From: CAXMQZ01 sp963719055
GTDB lineage: Bacteria; Acidobacteriota; Thermoanaerobaculia; Multivoradales; JAHEKO01
Length of the DNA stretch: 64,000 nucleotides
Assembly: GCA_963719055.1 (NCBI GenBank)
Contig: CAVRAU010000001.1
Location: forward strand, 186,001-250,000
Direction: 5' to 3'
Positions 28,074 to 37,605 of this stretch are shown here, piece by piece. The position numbers and the translations under genes were made by a program. The notes beneath the pieces were generated by a model. That model worked only from the letters and a program-made list of their open reading frames with translations. It made no database searches and had not been told where the DNA came from. Position 1 is the stretch's first letter. The number at the start of each line of letters is the position of its first letter.

Positions 28074-29331
28074 CTACTCACCCTCTTGTCGATCGGCCTG
28101 CCGCCGAAATGCCACCTCGACATCGACCTCTTCCTCCCCACGCTTGACCTTGATCACGGCTCGATCTCCCCACCGCATCCCCGCCATGAGCTCGGAAAAG
28201 GTGGCTTTGTCGGCAGTCGGCTGACCATCGACCTCGAGCAGCACATCGCCCATTTGGAAGCCGGCAGCGCTCGGCGACCGAGTCTTCCCCGATGTAGATG
28301 ACCGTGCGCTTTGGTTTCGTCATCACCGGCACTGCGGGTCGACAGACCGAGCGATCGGATAGATCGGATCCGTCGCTGCCGGCATCCCCCAGATGAAGTC
28401 GGCATAGGAAGCCTGAACCGCGTCGATGACTCCGTCGTCTTCGTCGAGGACGATGGGAATGGGGATCACCGCGGCAGTCGGAACTCGGCCCACTGGGCCA
28501 GCTGCCGTTGGATCCCCAGGTCGTAGGTCACGTGACCGGAGCCCACGAGGACCACCAGGACCGCCTCGGGCTCTGGGTGCTTCTTCAAGACCTTGAGGGC
28601 GTTGTTGGCGAAGGTGGCGTCCCAGGCGCACTGGGCGGCGAACATGCCGCGCCACTGTTCTTCGGTCATGGAGGCGTGGAAGTCCTCGTTCTCGTCGAAA
28701 TAGGACTTGAACAAGGCGAAATGCTCTTCGTTGTCGACATCGACGCCGGGCGGCATCTGGGCCTTCTCTTCCTCGCTGAGCTCATCTATGCCCTTCTTGC
28801 GTACTGCGGAGATGATTTCGCGAGGAGTGTTGAGACCGTAGACTGGAATCCCGTTGTCGAGGGCAAAGACAAAGATCTCACGATAGTAGTTCCAGTGGTA
28901 GCCCCAGGCGTCGTACCATTCAGACGCCTCGAGAAACTCCTCGTTCGGTGTACTCCCCGCTCGACCATGCAGTCAGGAACTCCTGCTTGGTGTAAGGGAA
29001 CATCTCGAGTCCCAACAGGACCTGGCGACCTGAATCATGGAGCGCCTTGATGATCCCTAACTGTGCCCTGTGAAAGTTGATGTCGGTGTGGCTCTCCCCC
29101 ACCAGAACCAGGCGTTTGTCGGCCAGCAATTGAGCCATCTCGTCTGCGCTCAAGAGGTCTCCAGTCCGCGTATCGGTGATGGCATCCAACACCAGTGCAG
29201 CCTTCTGATCTTTGCGAGCCGGGTCTCCGACCTCCATGATCAGAGACTTCTCAATGGCGTGGGCCGCTGGGAACTGCCGGATCAAGGCAAGCAGGCACAA
29301 CGATTGCTGGGTGAGCGACGATTTTCGACAT
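28074..29331 (-). CDS. ChaN-like (DUF399) haem/iron-binding protein with C-terminal PDZ domain, with frame breaks
   Basis: Start ATG 29331 with GGAGGG on the minus strand. A signal peptide appears after a +1 step (SLCLLALIRQFPAAHA). The ChaN domain shows LVLVGESHTDINFHRAQL, VLLGLEMFPYTKQEFL, YREIFVFALDNGIPVYGLN and VLVGSGHVTYDLGIQRQL. A PDZ segment ends it (AGFQMGDVLLEVDGQPTADK), terminating QADRQEGE at 28074. At least four frame breaks occur along the gene. ChaN proteins are outer-membrane lipoproteins that bind haem; this could tie to the large haem demand here, but that is inference. It ends 18 bases before the fused MFS gene, so the two are probably co-transcribed. Confidence 0.7.
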
Positions 29332-29416
29332 GAGACAACCCTCCAAGAGACCGCCCAGAGCATACCGGAAAGGCCTACTCAGAGAACTACCCTGCTGGGT
29401 AGTCAGGAGCGCCCGG

Positions 29417-30400
29417 CTATCTGGATGAATCGTCGGCGCTCTCGAGGCCACCGATCGTCTTTTCGATGGTGAATCTCGGCCTCGCCTTCACTTCCTGGTA
29501 GATCTTGGCCATGTACTCGCCCACGACACCCAGGCAGAGGATCTGAATGGCGCCGAAGGTGTAGATCGGCAGCACCGTGGAGGCCCACCCGGGAATGGCA
29601 CGGTCGGTGAAGAACCGGATGATCAGTGCCCAGAGAATGATCGCCACACAGCCGAGAAAGGTCAGCATGCCGATCGCGGTGATAGCCCGCAGAGGAATCG
29701 CTGAAAACGACGAGATCCCGTCGAACGCAAAGGCCAACATCTTTCGTAGCGGAAACTTGGTCTTCCCTGCGGAGCGCTGCTGACGCTCGTAGGTGACCAC
29801 CTCCGAAGGCAGCCCGATCAGGGGCACCATCCCCCTCAGGTACAGGTTGACCTCGCCGAACCGCCGTAGCTCCTCGATCGCCCGGCGGCTCAGAAGCCGG
29901 AAATCAGCGTGGTCCGCGATCATGTCCGGGCTTGTACGTCGCATCAGCGAATAGAAGAATCGTGCTGACGTGCGCTTGAACCACGAATCTTTGTCCCTCG
30001 AGCTCCGAACGCCGTAGACAACATCCCTGCCGGCTTGGAACTGCTCCAACATCGACGGGATCACCGTGATGTCATCCTGAAGATCCGCGTCGAGGCTGAT
30101 CACCGCATCACCCGGGATCGTGAGCAAGCCGGCAAGAAGCGCATTCTGGTGGCCGCGATTTCTCGAGAGCTTGAGACCCGCGACGTGATCGCTCTCGGCC
30201 GCCAGGTTCTCGATCAGTCCCCACGTCGAGTCACTGCTGCCATCATCCACATAGACCACCCGGCTGGTCGGGCTGACCTCCCCACTGCTCACGAGACTCT
30301 CAAGCAGGCCCTCCAACTGAGACGCCGTCGAGGGTAGGACTTCCTCCTCGTTGTAGCAGGGAACGACGATCGATAGCCCTATTGGCTCTCTCTCCACCAT
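29417..30400 (-). CDS. Family 2 glycosyltransferase, polyprenyl-phosphate type (GtrB/DPM-like)
   Basis: 327 residues from ATG 30400; ATG 30487 would add 29 residues with no homology. GT-A domain IGLSIVVPCYNEEEVLP, YVDDGSSDSTWGLI, LSRNRGHQNALLAGL and SLDADLQDD, followed by two C-terminal membrane helices (AITAIGMLTFLGCVAIILWAL, VLPIYTFGAIQILCLGVVG). Enzymes of this type transfer a sugar from a nucleotide onto undecaprenyl phosphate at the inner face of the membrane. The GT-C enzymes at 30532 and 32136 are possible users of the lipid-linked sugar. Confidence 0.9.
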   Translation of the reverse strand: MVEREPIGLSIVVPCYNEEEVLPSTASQLEGLLESLVSSGEVSPTSRVVYVDDGSSDSTWGLIENLAAESDHVAGLKLSRNRGHQNALLAGLLTIPGDAVISLDADLQDDITVIPSMLEQFQAGRDVVYGVRSSRDKDSWFKRTSARFFYSLMRRTSPDMIADHADFRLLSRRAIEELRRFGEVNLYLRGMVPLIGLPSEVVTYERQQRSAGKTKFPLRKMLAFAFDGISSFSAIPLRAITAIGMLTFLGCVAIILWALIIRFFTDRAIPGWASTVLPIYTFGAIQILCLGVVGEYMAKIYQEVKARPRFTIEKTIGGLESADDSSR

Positions 30401-30531
30401 CTTCGGAACACTACTACAACGATGAAGTTCTCCATCGTGGCCGACGACCGCAGCCGGTAGTCTTATTGACTTCTTGGCCCCCACCATGCATATCGGCTCG
30501 TGTCGTGGCGTTCATCGGGGTAGTCTGCCAG

Positions 30532-32133
30532 TCAAGGACTCAACTTGACAGTACCGTGGGCTGGGCTCGCCCCCTGCCGCACATGGATGTTCATCCATTG
30601 ACCCGGCATGACCTCCACGGGCTGATAGCGGTACTGGATCTCGAGCCTCGGATCGGCCAAAGCCCCGCGGCCAAAAGCGCCCCAGGTCCATTCCTGCAGC
30701 CGATCTGCCGGAATCTCTTTCGAGGTCAGGAGATTGGCCAGTAGCAGGTAGGTTGGCCGCCGCTCGAAAACAGAGTCGATGTCGAACTTCTCATGGCCTG
30801 CATAGCCTGAGCCCAGATCGACCTGGCGATGAGCGATCTCTGGATCGGTGAGTCCATAGGGATCCAAGACATGCAGGTAAGAGTGGAAGCCAATCGCGCC
30901 GATTGCGATGGTGGCAAGTGAAGCACCCTCTGGAGCTTCCTGCCGGAGCCAGGAACCCATGGTGGACCATGTTCGGGTCATTTGTCCCTCAGATCTGAAG
31001 CGAGCGAACTGCAGGACACCGGGCGCCTCAAAGCGCTTCTCATGCCGTCCCAGCCTGAGGGTCGAGAAACCGATCAGTCCAATGGCGAGAAGCGTCACGG
31101 CCAACCTGGTCTGCCGTGCCCAGGTCCGGTCTTCGATCCACTCCATCGGCCAGATCAATGCGAGCATGCCAAGAAACGGCACGGTCGGGAGAAGGAAGCG
31201 AAACATGGCGAAGTGATCCCCGCCCTCGTAGACGACGATCAAGGCCTGAGCCACGACCACCGCACTCCAGGTCCGGATCCAAAGAGGACCCTTCCAAGCT
31301 CGGGCTATCGCCACGAGACCCAACAAGCTCACCAGAGGCGCGGCCCGCAGAAAGTCCCAGAGGTACAAGGTGCCTCGCTCCCAGATGGACTTGCCGCCAA
31401 AGTCGAGCTTGGCGTAGAAGGTGTTGGGCAGCAGGTAGCCGAAGTGCCACCAGCGAATCCCGAAGTAAAGTCCGTAGAGACCAGCAAACCACGCGAAAAC
31501 TCGGCAGGCCTCGCCGAGATCTCGGTGGCGGGAATAGGTCACCCAGACAGCAATGGGCACGAGGGCCACCGCTTCCGGTCTGGTCATCCCGGCCAACGCC
31601 AGCAGAACACCTACCGCTTGAGACCAGCCTGTGAATGTCCCCGCGACCGCGATCAAGAAGCTCGCCATCACCAGGGCCGCGAACAGGCAGGTTTCCATTC
31701 CCGAGGCACCCCAACAGATCAGCATGGGATGACAGGCCAGCGCAATCGCAACGACGATCGTCAGTAGCCAACGACCCGGGGTCAGGAGAAGGGCCACAGC
31801 CAGGGTCTGGACGAAGACCAGCAGGGCGAGAGAGAACCAGCCTATGGCGGACATGCTGGCCTCGGGGTCGAGGCCGATCTTGATCGCGGTCGCCTCCAGG
31901 GCGACCATCAGGAAATTGGTGTAGCCCTCGACCTTCTCCCCGGGGTTGAAGGCCAGGCCACGGCCATTGGCCCAATTGTCCGCGTAGCGCAAGGAGATGT
32001 AGGCATCGTCGATCGGTCCGAGTTGCAGGGCATCGGCGAGCCATACCGCCAAGGGGGTGAACAAAACCGCCACCAACAGCGAGATCGCAACTGCGCGGCC
32101 GAAGCTGGCCTTGTCTTCGGGTATATTCGTCAT
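30532..32133 (-). CDS. GT-C type membrane glycosyltransferase (AftB/ArnT-like)
   Basis: 533 residues, about 10 transmembrane helices. The first extracytoplasmic loop carries PIDDAYISLRYADNWANGRG, with the Asp-Asp that is the usual metal/catalytic pair in GT-C enzymes, then FNPGEKVEGYTNFLMVAL. The C-terminal part is soluble (HSYLHVLDPYGLTDPEIA). It should transfer a sugar from a polyprenyl-phosphate donor to an envelope glycan. Its ATG is only two bases from the ATG of the divergent gene at 32136. Confidence 0.8.
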   Translation of the reverse strand: MTNIPEDKASFGRAVAISLLVAVLFTPLAVWLADALQLGPIDDAYISLRYADNWANGRGLAFNPGEKVEGYTNFLMVALEATAIKIGLDPEASMSAIGWFSLALLVFVQTLAVALLLTPGRWLLTIVVAIALACHPMLICWGASGMETCLFAALVMASFLIAVAGTFTGWSQAVGVLLALAGMTRPEAVALVPIAVWVTYSRHRDLGEACRVFAWFAGLYGLYFGIRWWHFGYLLPNTFYAKLDFGGKSIWERGTLYLWDFLRAAPLVSLLGLVAIARAWKGPLWIRTWSAVVVAQALIVVYEGGDHFAMFRFLLPTVPFLGMLALIWPMEWIEDRTWARQTRLAVTLLAIGLIGFSTLRLGRHEKRFEAPGVLQFARFRSEGQMTRTWSTMGSWLRQEAPEGASLATIAIGAIGFHSYLHVLDPYGLTDPEIAHRQVDLGSGYAGHEKFDIDSVFERRPTYLLLANLLTSKEIPADRLQEWTWGAFGRGALADPRLEIQYRYQPVEVMPGQWMNIHVRQGASPAHGTVKLSP

Positions 32134-32135
32134 CG

Positions 32136-33990
32136 ATGCAGGCTCATCATCTCAGAAACCCGCGATCTTCGCCCTGGCTTACCTTTGGATTATTGGCTGG
32201 TGTCGGAGGCCTGATGCTCTGGCTCGGTTGGCGCCGATGGACCCACGTCCTCATCGACTTCGGTCGCGAGCTCTACGTCCCGTGGCGACTCGGCGAAGGT
32301 GAGGTCTTGTATCGCGACCTCGCGTATTTCAATGGCCCGTTGAGCCCGTACCTCAATTCCGTCGTGTTTCGCGTCTTCGGCGCCAGCTACACCGTCTTGT
32401 TCCTGTTCAATATCGTCCTGCTCCTTTTCATTACCTGGCTTCTCTACCGCCTGCTGGTCCAACTGGCTGATCAGCTCACGGCCACGGTGGGATGTGCGCT
32501 CTTTCTCACGATCTTCGCCCTGGCCGACCTCAACGGCTTCGGCAACTACAACTTCGTGACTCCCTATTCGCATGAAATGACGCATGCGACGATGCTCTCT
32601 CTGCTGATTCTTCTCTGGCTCGGCGCTTATCTGCAGCGACCCTCCCGCTGGCGCCTGGTCGTCCTGGGCTCTGCTTCTCGGCCTGGTCTTCTTGACCAAG
32701 GCCGAGTTCTTTCTTGCCGGCAGTCTTGCTGTCGCTCGCTGCTCTGGCTTTGGAGACCTGGCGAGAACGCTCAGGGTGGGGAGGTCTCTTCGACCGGCTG
32801 GTGCCGCTCGCCAGCGGTCTTGTGGTACCCCCGATCTCTGGCCCTTCTTCTTCTCCGGACCGCGATGCCGTGGTCCGAGGCCTGGCGAGGCACTCTCGGC
32901 CCGTGGCCCTACATGTTCCTGGATGAGCTGACCGATCTCGTCTTCTACCGCCAGGGACTGGGGATCGACGCCCCTGCCGAGCACCTGGGCAAGATGGTCA
33001 CCTGGCTGGGAATCTACGCTTGTGTCTTCGTGCCCGTGCTCGTTGCCGCCCGGTTGACCCGTCCTGCGAGTCGATGGAGACGCTGGGCTGCCCTCTCCAT
33101 GGCGCTCTGGACGATCGGGCTGCTGGTATTTGTCGCACCGAGGTTCGACTTCACCCATCTTCCACGCCCATTGCCCGTTTTGCTCCTCGTGGCCATCGCG
33201 ATCTCGCTCGTTGCCCTCCTGAAGCGCGCGCCGATCTCCGGCTCCGTCGAGGCGCGACTGGCTCTCTTGGCCTTCGAGGTCTTCGCCCTGGTCCTGCTGG
33301 CCAAGATGGCGCTCCATCCTCGGTTTCAGAACTATGGCTTCGCGCTCGCCTTGCCTGCCACGATGGTGATGGTGGTTCTACTCCTTCACCGGATCCCGAA
33401 CTGGATCGACGGCGCTGGCGGATATGGCGCCTCGTTCCGTCTTTCGGGGCTCGTCTTCCTGCTCTTGGTGGGCCTGGCCTTCTTCTGGCCCTCCGTTCTC
33501 GTCTACCGCGATAAGAACCTGCCCTACGGGCATGGGGCGGATGGGTACAAGGTGCAGGACCGCTATGTCGTCATGCAGCAGACTTCTCGACAGGTTGCCA
33601 TCGCTGGTCGGGCCCGAAGAGACGATGCTGGCTCTGCCCGAGGGCATCATGCTCAACTTCCAGCTGCGTCGGCGCAACCCCACTCCCCATATCAACTTCA
33701 TGCCCCCCGAGCTCATCATGTTTGGCGAGACCGAGATCATCGCCGCCCTGCAGGCCAATCCGCCGGATGTGATCGTGCTGATCAAACGCCAGACCATCGA
33801 GTACGGCTTCGAGACCATCGGCAGCGGCTATGGCGAGGCGTTGATGCGCTGGATCTCCAGCCGCTATCCCATCGTCGAGACGATCGAGGAGCCAGCGCTC
33901 TTTGGAGAGAATTTCAGCAAGGCATTTGTCCTGCGACGGGCCGCCGAACAAACAAGCGCCCCGCCCGAAGGCGGGGCGCAAGTCCCGTAA
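32136..33990 (+). CDS. Polytopic membrane protein, GT-C-like glycosyltransferase, with frame breaks
   Basis: About 617 residues. An Asp/Glu-bearing first loop (LIDFGRELYVPWRLGEGEVL) follows the first helix, then about 10 helices (YTVLFLFNIVLLLFITWLLY, FEVFALVLLAKMAL, FRLSGLVFLLLVGLAFFW) and a soluble C-terminal domain (PPELIMFGETEIIAALQANP, IVLIKRQTIEYG). Four +1 frame steps (near 32680, 32712, 32890 and 33595) restore one continuous protein. The start at 32136 leaves no room for a ribosome site, so ATG 32214 (MLWLGWRRW) is a possible alternative. Function from the fold only. Confidence 0.65.
33956..33979 (-). terminator. Terminator of the mtrB-like gene inside the convergent coding sequence
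   Basis: A perfect 10-bp stem GCGCCCCGCC / GGCGGGGCGC with the very stable loop TTCG on the minus strand, followed on that strand by TTGTTTGTT. It sits 33 bases after the mtrB-like stop and within the last codons of the plus-strand gene. Confidence 0.75.
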
Positions 33991-34011
33991 AGCACCAAGG
34001 AGGTCAGTGCA

Positions 34012-36169
34012 TCAGAAGGACCAGCCCAGACGGGCGGCGTACGTGTCGGCACTACCTGTCGTGTCGTACAGGTACGGCGCGTTGTCCGAGTAGTCCTGAT
34101 AGGTGTATCCGGCCCACAGCCAGAGCCCTTCGTTGAAGTAGAACTGGCCGTAGATCTGCCCGTACACCCGCTCGGTATCGAGATCCGAGTAGGTGTGGGT
34201 CTGGGTGAAGTTGAACCACTGGTTCGGCTTTGGGCGCCGACCACTCTTCTCCCCGCACCATGCGGAAGGGATCGAGAGCCGCGTCGGCGGTGTTCCAAAC
34301 CAGATTCACACCCCACTTGAAGGCCTCTGAGGCCTTCATATCGAAGCCACCCAGAAGGGTGTGATAGGTCATGTTGTAGTTGATAGCGGTACGATCCGAG
34401 CCAAACTGGCCCGACCCTGTGATACCGCCCGCTCACCCCTCGTACAGTGGTATGTTGGCCACTGTATCCAAGCGCTGAGTCGTTCCAGGTGTAGCCCACG
34501 TACCACTGCCATTTGGGGGCCGGCGACGGACCACAGGGTGACCGACGCCGCCTGGTTCAGCCGCGACCAGTCGGTCAGGTCCCCGGAGGTGTTCTTGCCG
34601 TCCCAGTAGCGGTAGTTGGCGGTCACCGAGGAGCTGTTGCCGGTGTAGGTGCCACGCGCCTCGAAGCGAGTCCAGGACTCCGGCACTGCCGTACCTTCGG
34701 CGATCCGGGCATCGTGAAACTCGTAGTACTGCGCCGAGGTCGGAGCCAGCGGGCTCGGCGGCCGGTAGCGACACCAAGGTCGAATACTGCGTAGTTGACC
34801 GCGTTGAACGGATCGGTGGCGCTGCCGCCCTTCAGCAGGAAGTTGGTCTTCCAGCCCCGCGCGGGCCTGAGCCGACCAGGTGACACCAAGCTCGTTGCTG
34901 GTGGTCTTGGTCGTCCCCGGCGCGACCTCGTAGTACTCCCGATCGACGCTGTCGTAGTCCCAGATCAGACGCACGGAGCCGATCTTGCGATTGAATCGAT
35001 AGGTCAGATTGGCCTTGGAGGTGATCACGTCTCGGTTTCTCGCCGACAGCCGGGTGAAGTCCGGGTTGAACCCGTAGACATCCCGATACGTTCGCCCCGC
35101 ATGCGGACCGGCGATCGACTCCCGCTCCGGGGTGTCGACGAAGTAGTCGGTGTTCTTCGACGTCGTAGGCACGACCACGCCAGCGGAAGTTCCACTTGCG
35201 GTCCTGGCCGAAACGCTTGTTCAGTGCCAGCAGATAGCCGTTGAACTCCGACTTGACGTCGGTGCCCTCGTTCGTGGTCTCCGACCAGACGCCCTCGGCA
35301 GCGAGGTTGAGGCCCTTGGGGCTGGCCCACAGGCCGTCGAGACCGAAGGTGTCCTTGCTGGTATCCGATCGGACGTCGATCGGTACCGGGCCGTCGAGGG
35401 CATCGAAGGAATTGCGGTTGTCGAAGACCGGTCGTCCGCAGCTCCGGATGCAGGGTCCGGTCGTAGGTGAAATCGACCGCCGTCGGATCGTCGGAGAAAC
35501 TGCGACTGTTGTAGTTGGCACGGACAAAACCCTGCTTGCCGGCCCAGGTGAGATCGACGCCGACATCGGTCGTCTTCTCGTCCGTGGGTCGGTCCTGGCT
35601 CTGGCACGTGACAGGCGTCGCAGTGCGAGATCATGGTCTGCTGACGCAGCCCCTCGCGCCGCTGATCCCGATAGCCGAATCCGAAGGTCAGACCCGACAT
35701 GCCTTTCGGCTGGATCTGGTTCCAGGTCTCGAAGACCTGGTAGTCGATCTCGTAGATCGACTCGGGATTCCGGTCGGTCTCGTAGATCACGCGGCCGTGA
35801 TTGGTGGCCGCCTGGTAGTGATCCAGGGGCTGATGACCCAATCGATGGAGGACTCCGTTCAACAGATTGGTCGAGCGAAAGACCCGATTGATGTCGAAAT
35901 CCAGGTTGTTGGTCATGTCGTTGTCAGCCCGGATATCGCCTTCGTAGCTGACGGACCCTTTCTCGCCTACCGACTCGATGTCTGCCTTCACTTGGGGGCC
36001 CGTGCCATCGGGCTGGTATTCGAGCACGAGATCCGGGGAACCATCGACAGAGGTATCCCAGATGCCGATCTCGACCTCACCCTCGGTCTGCGATTCCTGC
36101 GCCCACATCGAGCCAGGCACCAGGACCAGCAGGAGGACGGCCAGCAGAATCTGTGTATTTGCTGTTCAT
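34012..36169 (-). CDS. mtrB: MtrB/PioB-like outer-membrane porin of a decahaem conduit, with frame breaks
   Basis: Start ATG 36169 with AAAGGAGGAGAG upstream. A +1 step just after MNSKYT yields a textbook signal peptide (ILLAVLLLVLVPGSMWA). The mature protein is a run of amphipathic strands (GKQGFVRANYNSRSFSD, ANLTYRFNRKIGSVRLIWDY, VTANYRYWDGKNTSGDLTDW, LWLWAGYTYQDYSDNAPYLY) ending in LGWSF, the classic barrel C-terminus. Near residue 155 lies CDACH; MtrB proteins have a CxxC in their N-terminal part. At least seven frame breaks, mainly +1. MtrB-type barrels sheathe a decahaem cytochrome to move electrons across the outer membrane. The partner gene is directly upstream, 12 bases away. Confidence 0.75.
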
Positions 36170-36181
36170 GACTCTCCTCCT

Positions 36182-37144
36182 TTAGGGAATGAGCCCTTGG
36201 CCGCGGCCCGGGGTCGTCTGCGACGGCGTGTCGGAGCCGTGGATATGGCTGTGGCAACCCGTGCAATCGGTCGTGAAGGCGATGTTCATGCCCTGCGACC
36301 CGAACGGGTTTTCGCGCTCGAAGCCACCCACGTCGACGATCTCGTCCTCCGGGGGCTTGTAGCCGGCATGGAAGTGGAAGTCGTGGCACTGCAGGCACAG
36401 CGTCGGCTCGTTGGCCACCAACAGGTTGTTGGCGACCGAACCATGCGGCGCGTGGCAGATGCGACAATCTTCCTCCACCGGCGCATGCTCGAAGACCCAC
36501 GGCCCTTCGATGGCCTGGTGACACTGTGTAGCAGAGGTCGGCCTTGCGCATCCGGGTCTTGAGCATGAATTCGCGGCCGTTGTGGGGGTTGTGGCAGCTG
36601 GCGCAGTTCATCTTGCCCTCGCGCACCGGGTGATGCGAGGGCAGCTGCATCTGGGCCACGGTGTCCGGATGGCACTCGACACACGCCTTGTTCGGATCGG
36701 GCGTTTGTCGCCTTGTGCATCACATGGCAGGTCTGGCATTCGACCCCTTCGACGCGTGGATCGAGAGCGGCCACTCGCTCAGACCCGTTCGTAGATTCCG
36801 ATTCTTGGTGGCGTGGCACTCCATGCACACCTGCTCGCCGTAGCCTTCCTCGGCGGCGAACGAGCGAATCATCTCCGGGTCGGACTCTTCCATGTGGAGC
36901 TTGCCCGGGCCATGACAGCCCTCGCACCCCACTTCGCGTCCTTGCACCTCGAAGGATTCGATCCGCATGTGTACGTTGAAGTCCATGTGCAGGTCGGCGC
37001 TCTCGTGACAATCCAGACAGGCCTCGGACCCGATGTAGGCATTGCCTGCCATCGGGATGTCGGCCGTCGGAGCTGCATGAGCGACGCCCGCTCACGAGCG
37101 CGGCTGCAACCACCAAGAATCGGCAAAGTTCTTCGCAATCTCAT
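36182..37144 (-). CDS. mtrA: MtrA/DmsE-like decahaem c-type cytochrome, with frame breaks
   Basis: Start ATG 37144 with GGGGAGG on the minus strand. Two +1 steps give the signal peptide LPIL-VVAAALVSG-VAHAAP. After correction ten haem motifs follow in the MtrA order: CLDCH, CEGCH, CMECH, CQTCH, CVECH, CASCH, CYQCH, CRICH, CLQCH, CTGCH. MtrA-like landmarks include CEGCHGPGKLH, CHNPHNGREFMLKTR, FEHAPVEEDC and HGSDTPSQ. Further steps are +1 near 36700 and 36530, and one equivalent to -1 near 36745. Periplasmic electron carrier that inserts in the adjacent porin. No MtrC-like outer cytochrome is present next to it, so it may hand over to the OmcS-like proteins or to minerals directly. Confidence 0.85.
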
Positions 37145-37186
37145 TACAGAACCTCCCCTGAGCGAAGATGCCTTTCTTGAAAAGTC

Positions 37187-37217
37187 GAAGCCTGCCAGGA
37201 GAATCCCGGCAGGCTTC
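37187..37217 (-). promoter_or_regulatory. Leader hairpin of the mtrA-like gene
   Basis: Perfect 10-bp stem GAAGCCTGCC (37187-37196) / GGCAGGCTTC (37208-37217), 11-base loop, ending 43 bases before the ATG on the minus strand. GACTTTTC follows it there, so it could be a weak attenuator or an mRNA-stability element. Confidence 0.45.
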
Positions 37218-37339
37218 CGATGCTCCCACACGCGACCATCGGTCGCGCGACGAGAAATGGACCCGAAACACTGGTGGAAGGCGGCCGTCGACGATATCGG
37301 CCCTTTCGGAACCGGTACCTGCCCGATTGCGGACCCGCT

Positions 37340-37358
37340 GGTGCGCTGACAGCGCACC
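37340..37358. repeat. Inverted repeat in the mtrA leader
   Basis: GGTGCGCT-GAC-AGCGCACC is a perfect 8-bp stem with a 3-base loop. It may be a protein site or part of the leader structure. Confidence 0.4.
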
Positions 37359-37445
37359 CCGCCAGGCGGTCAACAGCGACGCAGTGTATTTCGGATCACA
37401 ATTTCACCCCGCAACGAACGATGGCGCGAGTGGGAAACTCATTGC

Positions 37446-37463
37446 TTGTGAAAGTTCGCACAA
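37446..37463. promoter_or_regulatory. CRP/FNR-like operator upstream of the mtrA-like gene
   Basis: TTGTGAAAGTTCGCACAA differs at one base from the element at 9047-9064 in front of omcS. The two or more flanking bases on each side (GC before; CTGG one base after) also match. It could also act on the divergent SGNH-TPR gene. Confidence 0.6.
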
Positions 37464-37480
37464 GCTGGTCTCTTCACCTA

Positions 37481-37494
37481 TACCCTTAGGGGTA
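37481..37494. promoter_or_regulatory. 14-bp palindromic operator TACCCTTAGGGGTA
   Basis: Near-perfect palindrome, differing at one base from the reverse complement of the element at 52817-52830 before the hydrogenase operon. A second GGGGTA half-site follows at once (37495-37500) and a TACCCC half-site lies at 37529. Confidence 0.55.
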
Positions 37495-37605
37495 GGGGTA
37501 TGCGGAGACCGGTGGGTGGGATTTCACCTACCCCTACAGGTGGGTTGACATGCCGATCAAAGGAATGTGGCTCTAGACCTGTCAGCAATGATACTCATGG
37601 AATCC

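Larger units (their letters stand above)
37145..37605. promoter_or_regulatory. Divergent regulatory region between the mtrAB-like pair and the SGNH-TPR gene
   Basis: 460 bases without a gene. It holds hairpins at 37187-37217, 37232-37248 (CGCGACC/GGTCGCG) and 37340-37358, a CRP/FNR-like palindrome (37446-37463), a 14-bp palindrome (37481-37494) followed by a repeated GGGGTA, and an inverted repeat CACCT/AGGTG (37525-37542). TTCACCTA occurs twice, about 49 bases apart. Confidence 0.65.

Noticed and set aside
32190..33317. A 375-codon minus-strand frame rich in Arg, Glu and Gln
   Set aside because: Antisense to the GT-C-like gene, whose helices align with its own family; no homology of its own.
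37481..37494. NarL heptamer pair
   Set aside because: NarL sites are two heptamers separated by two bases (7-2-7); here there is no gap, in both copies.
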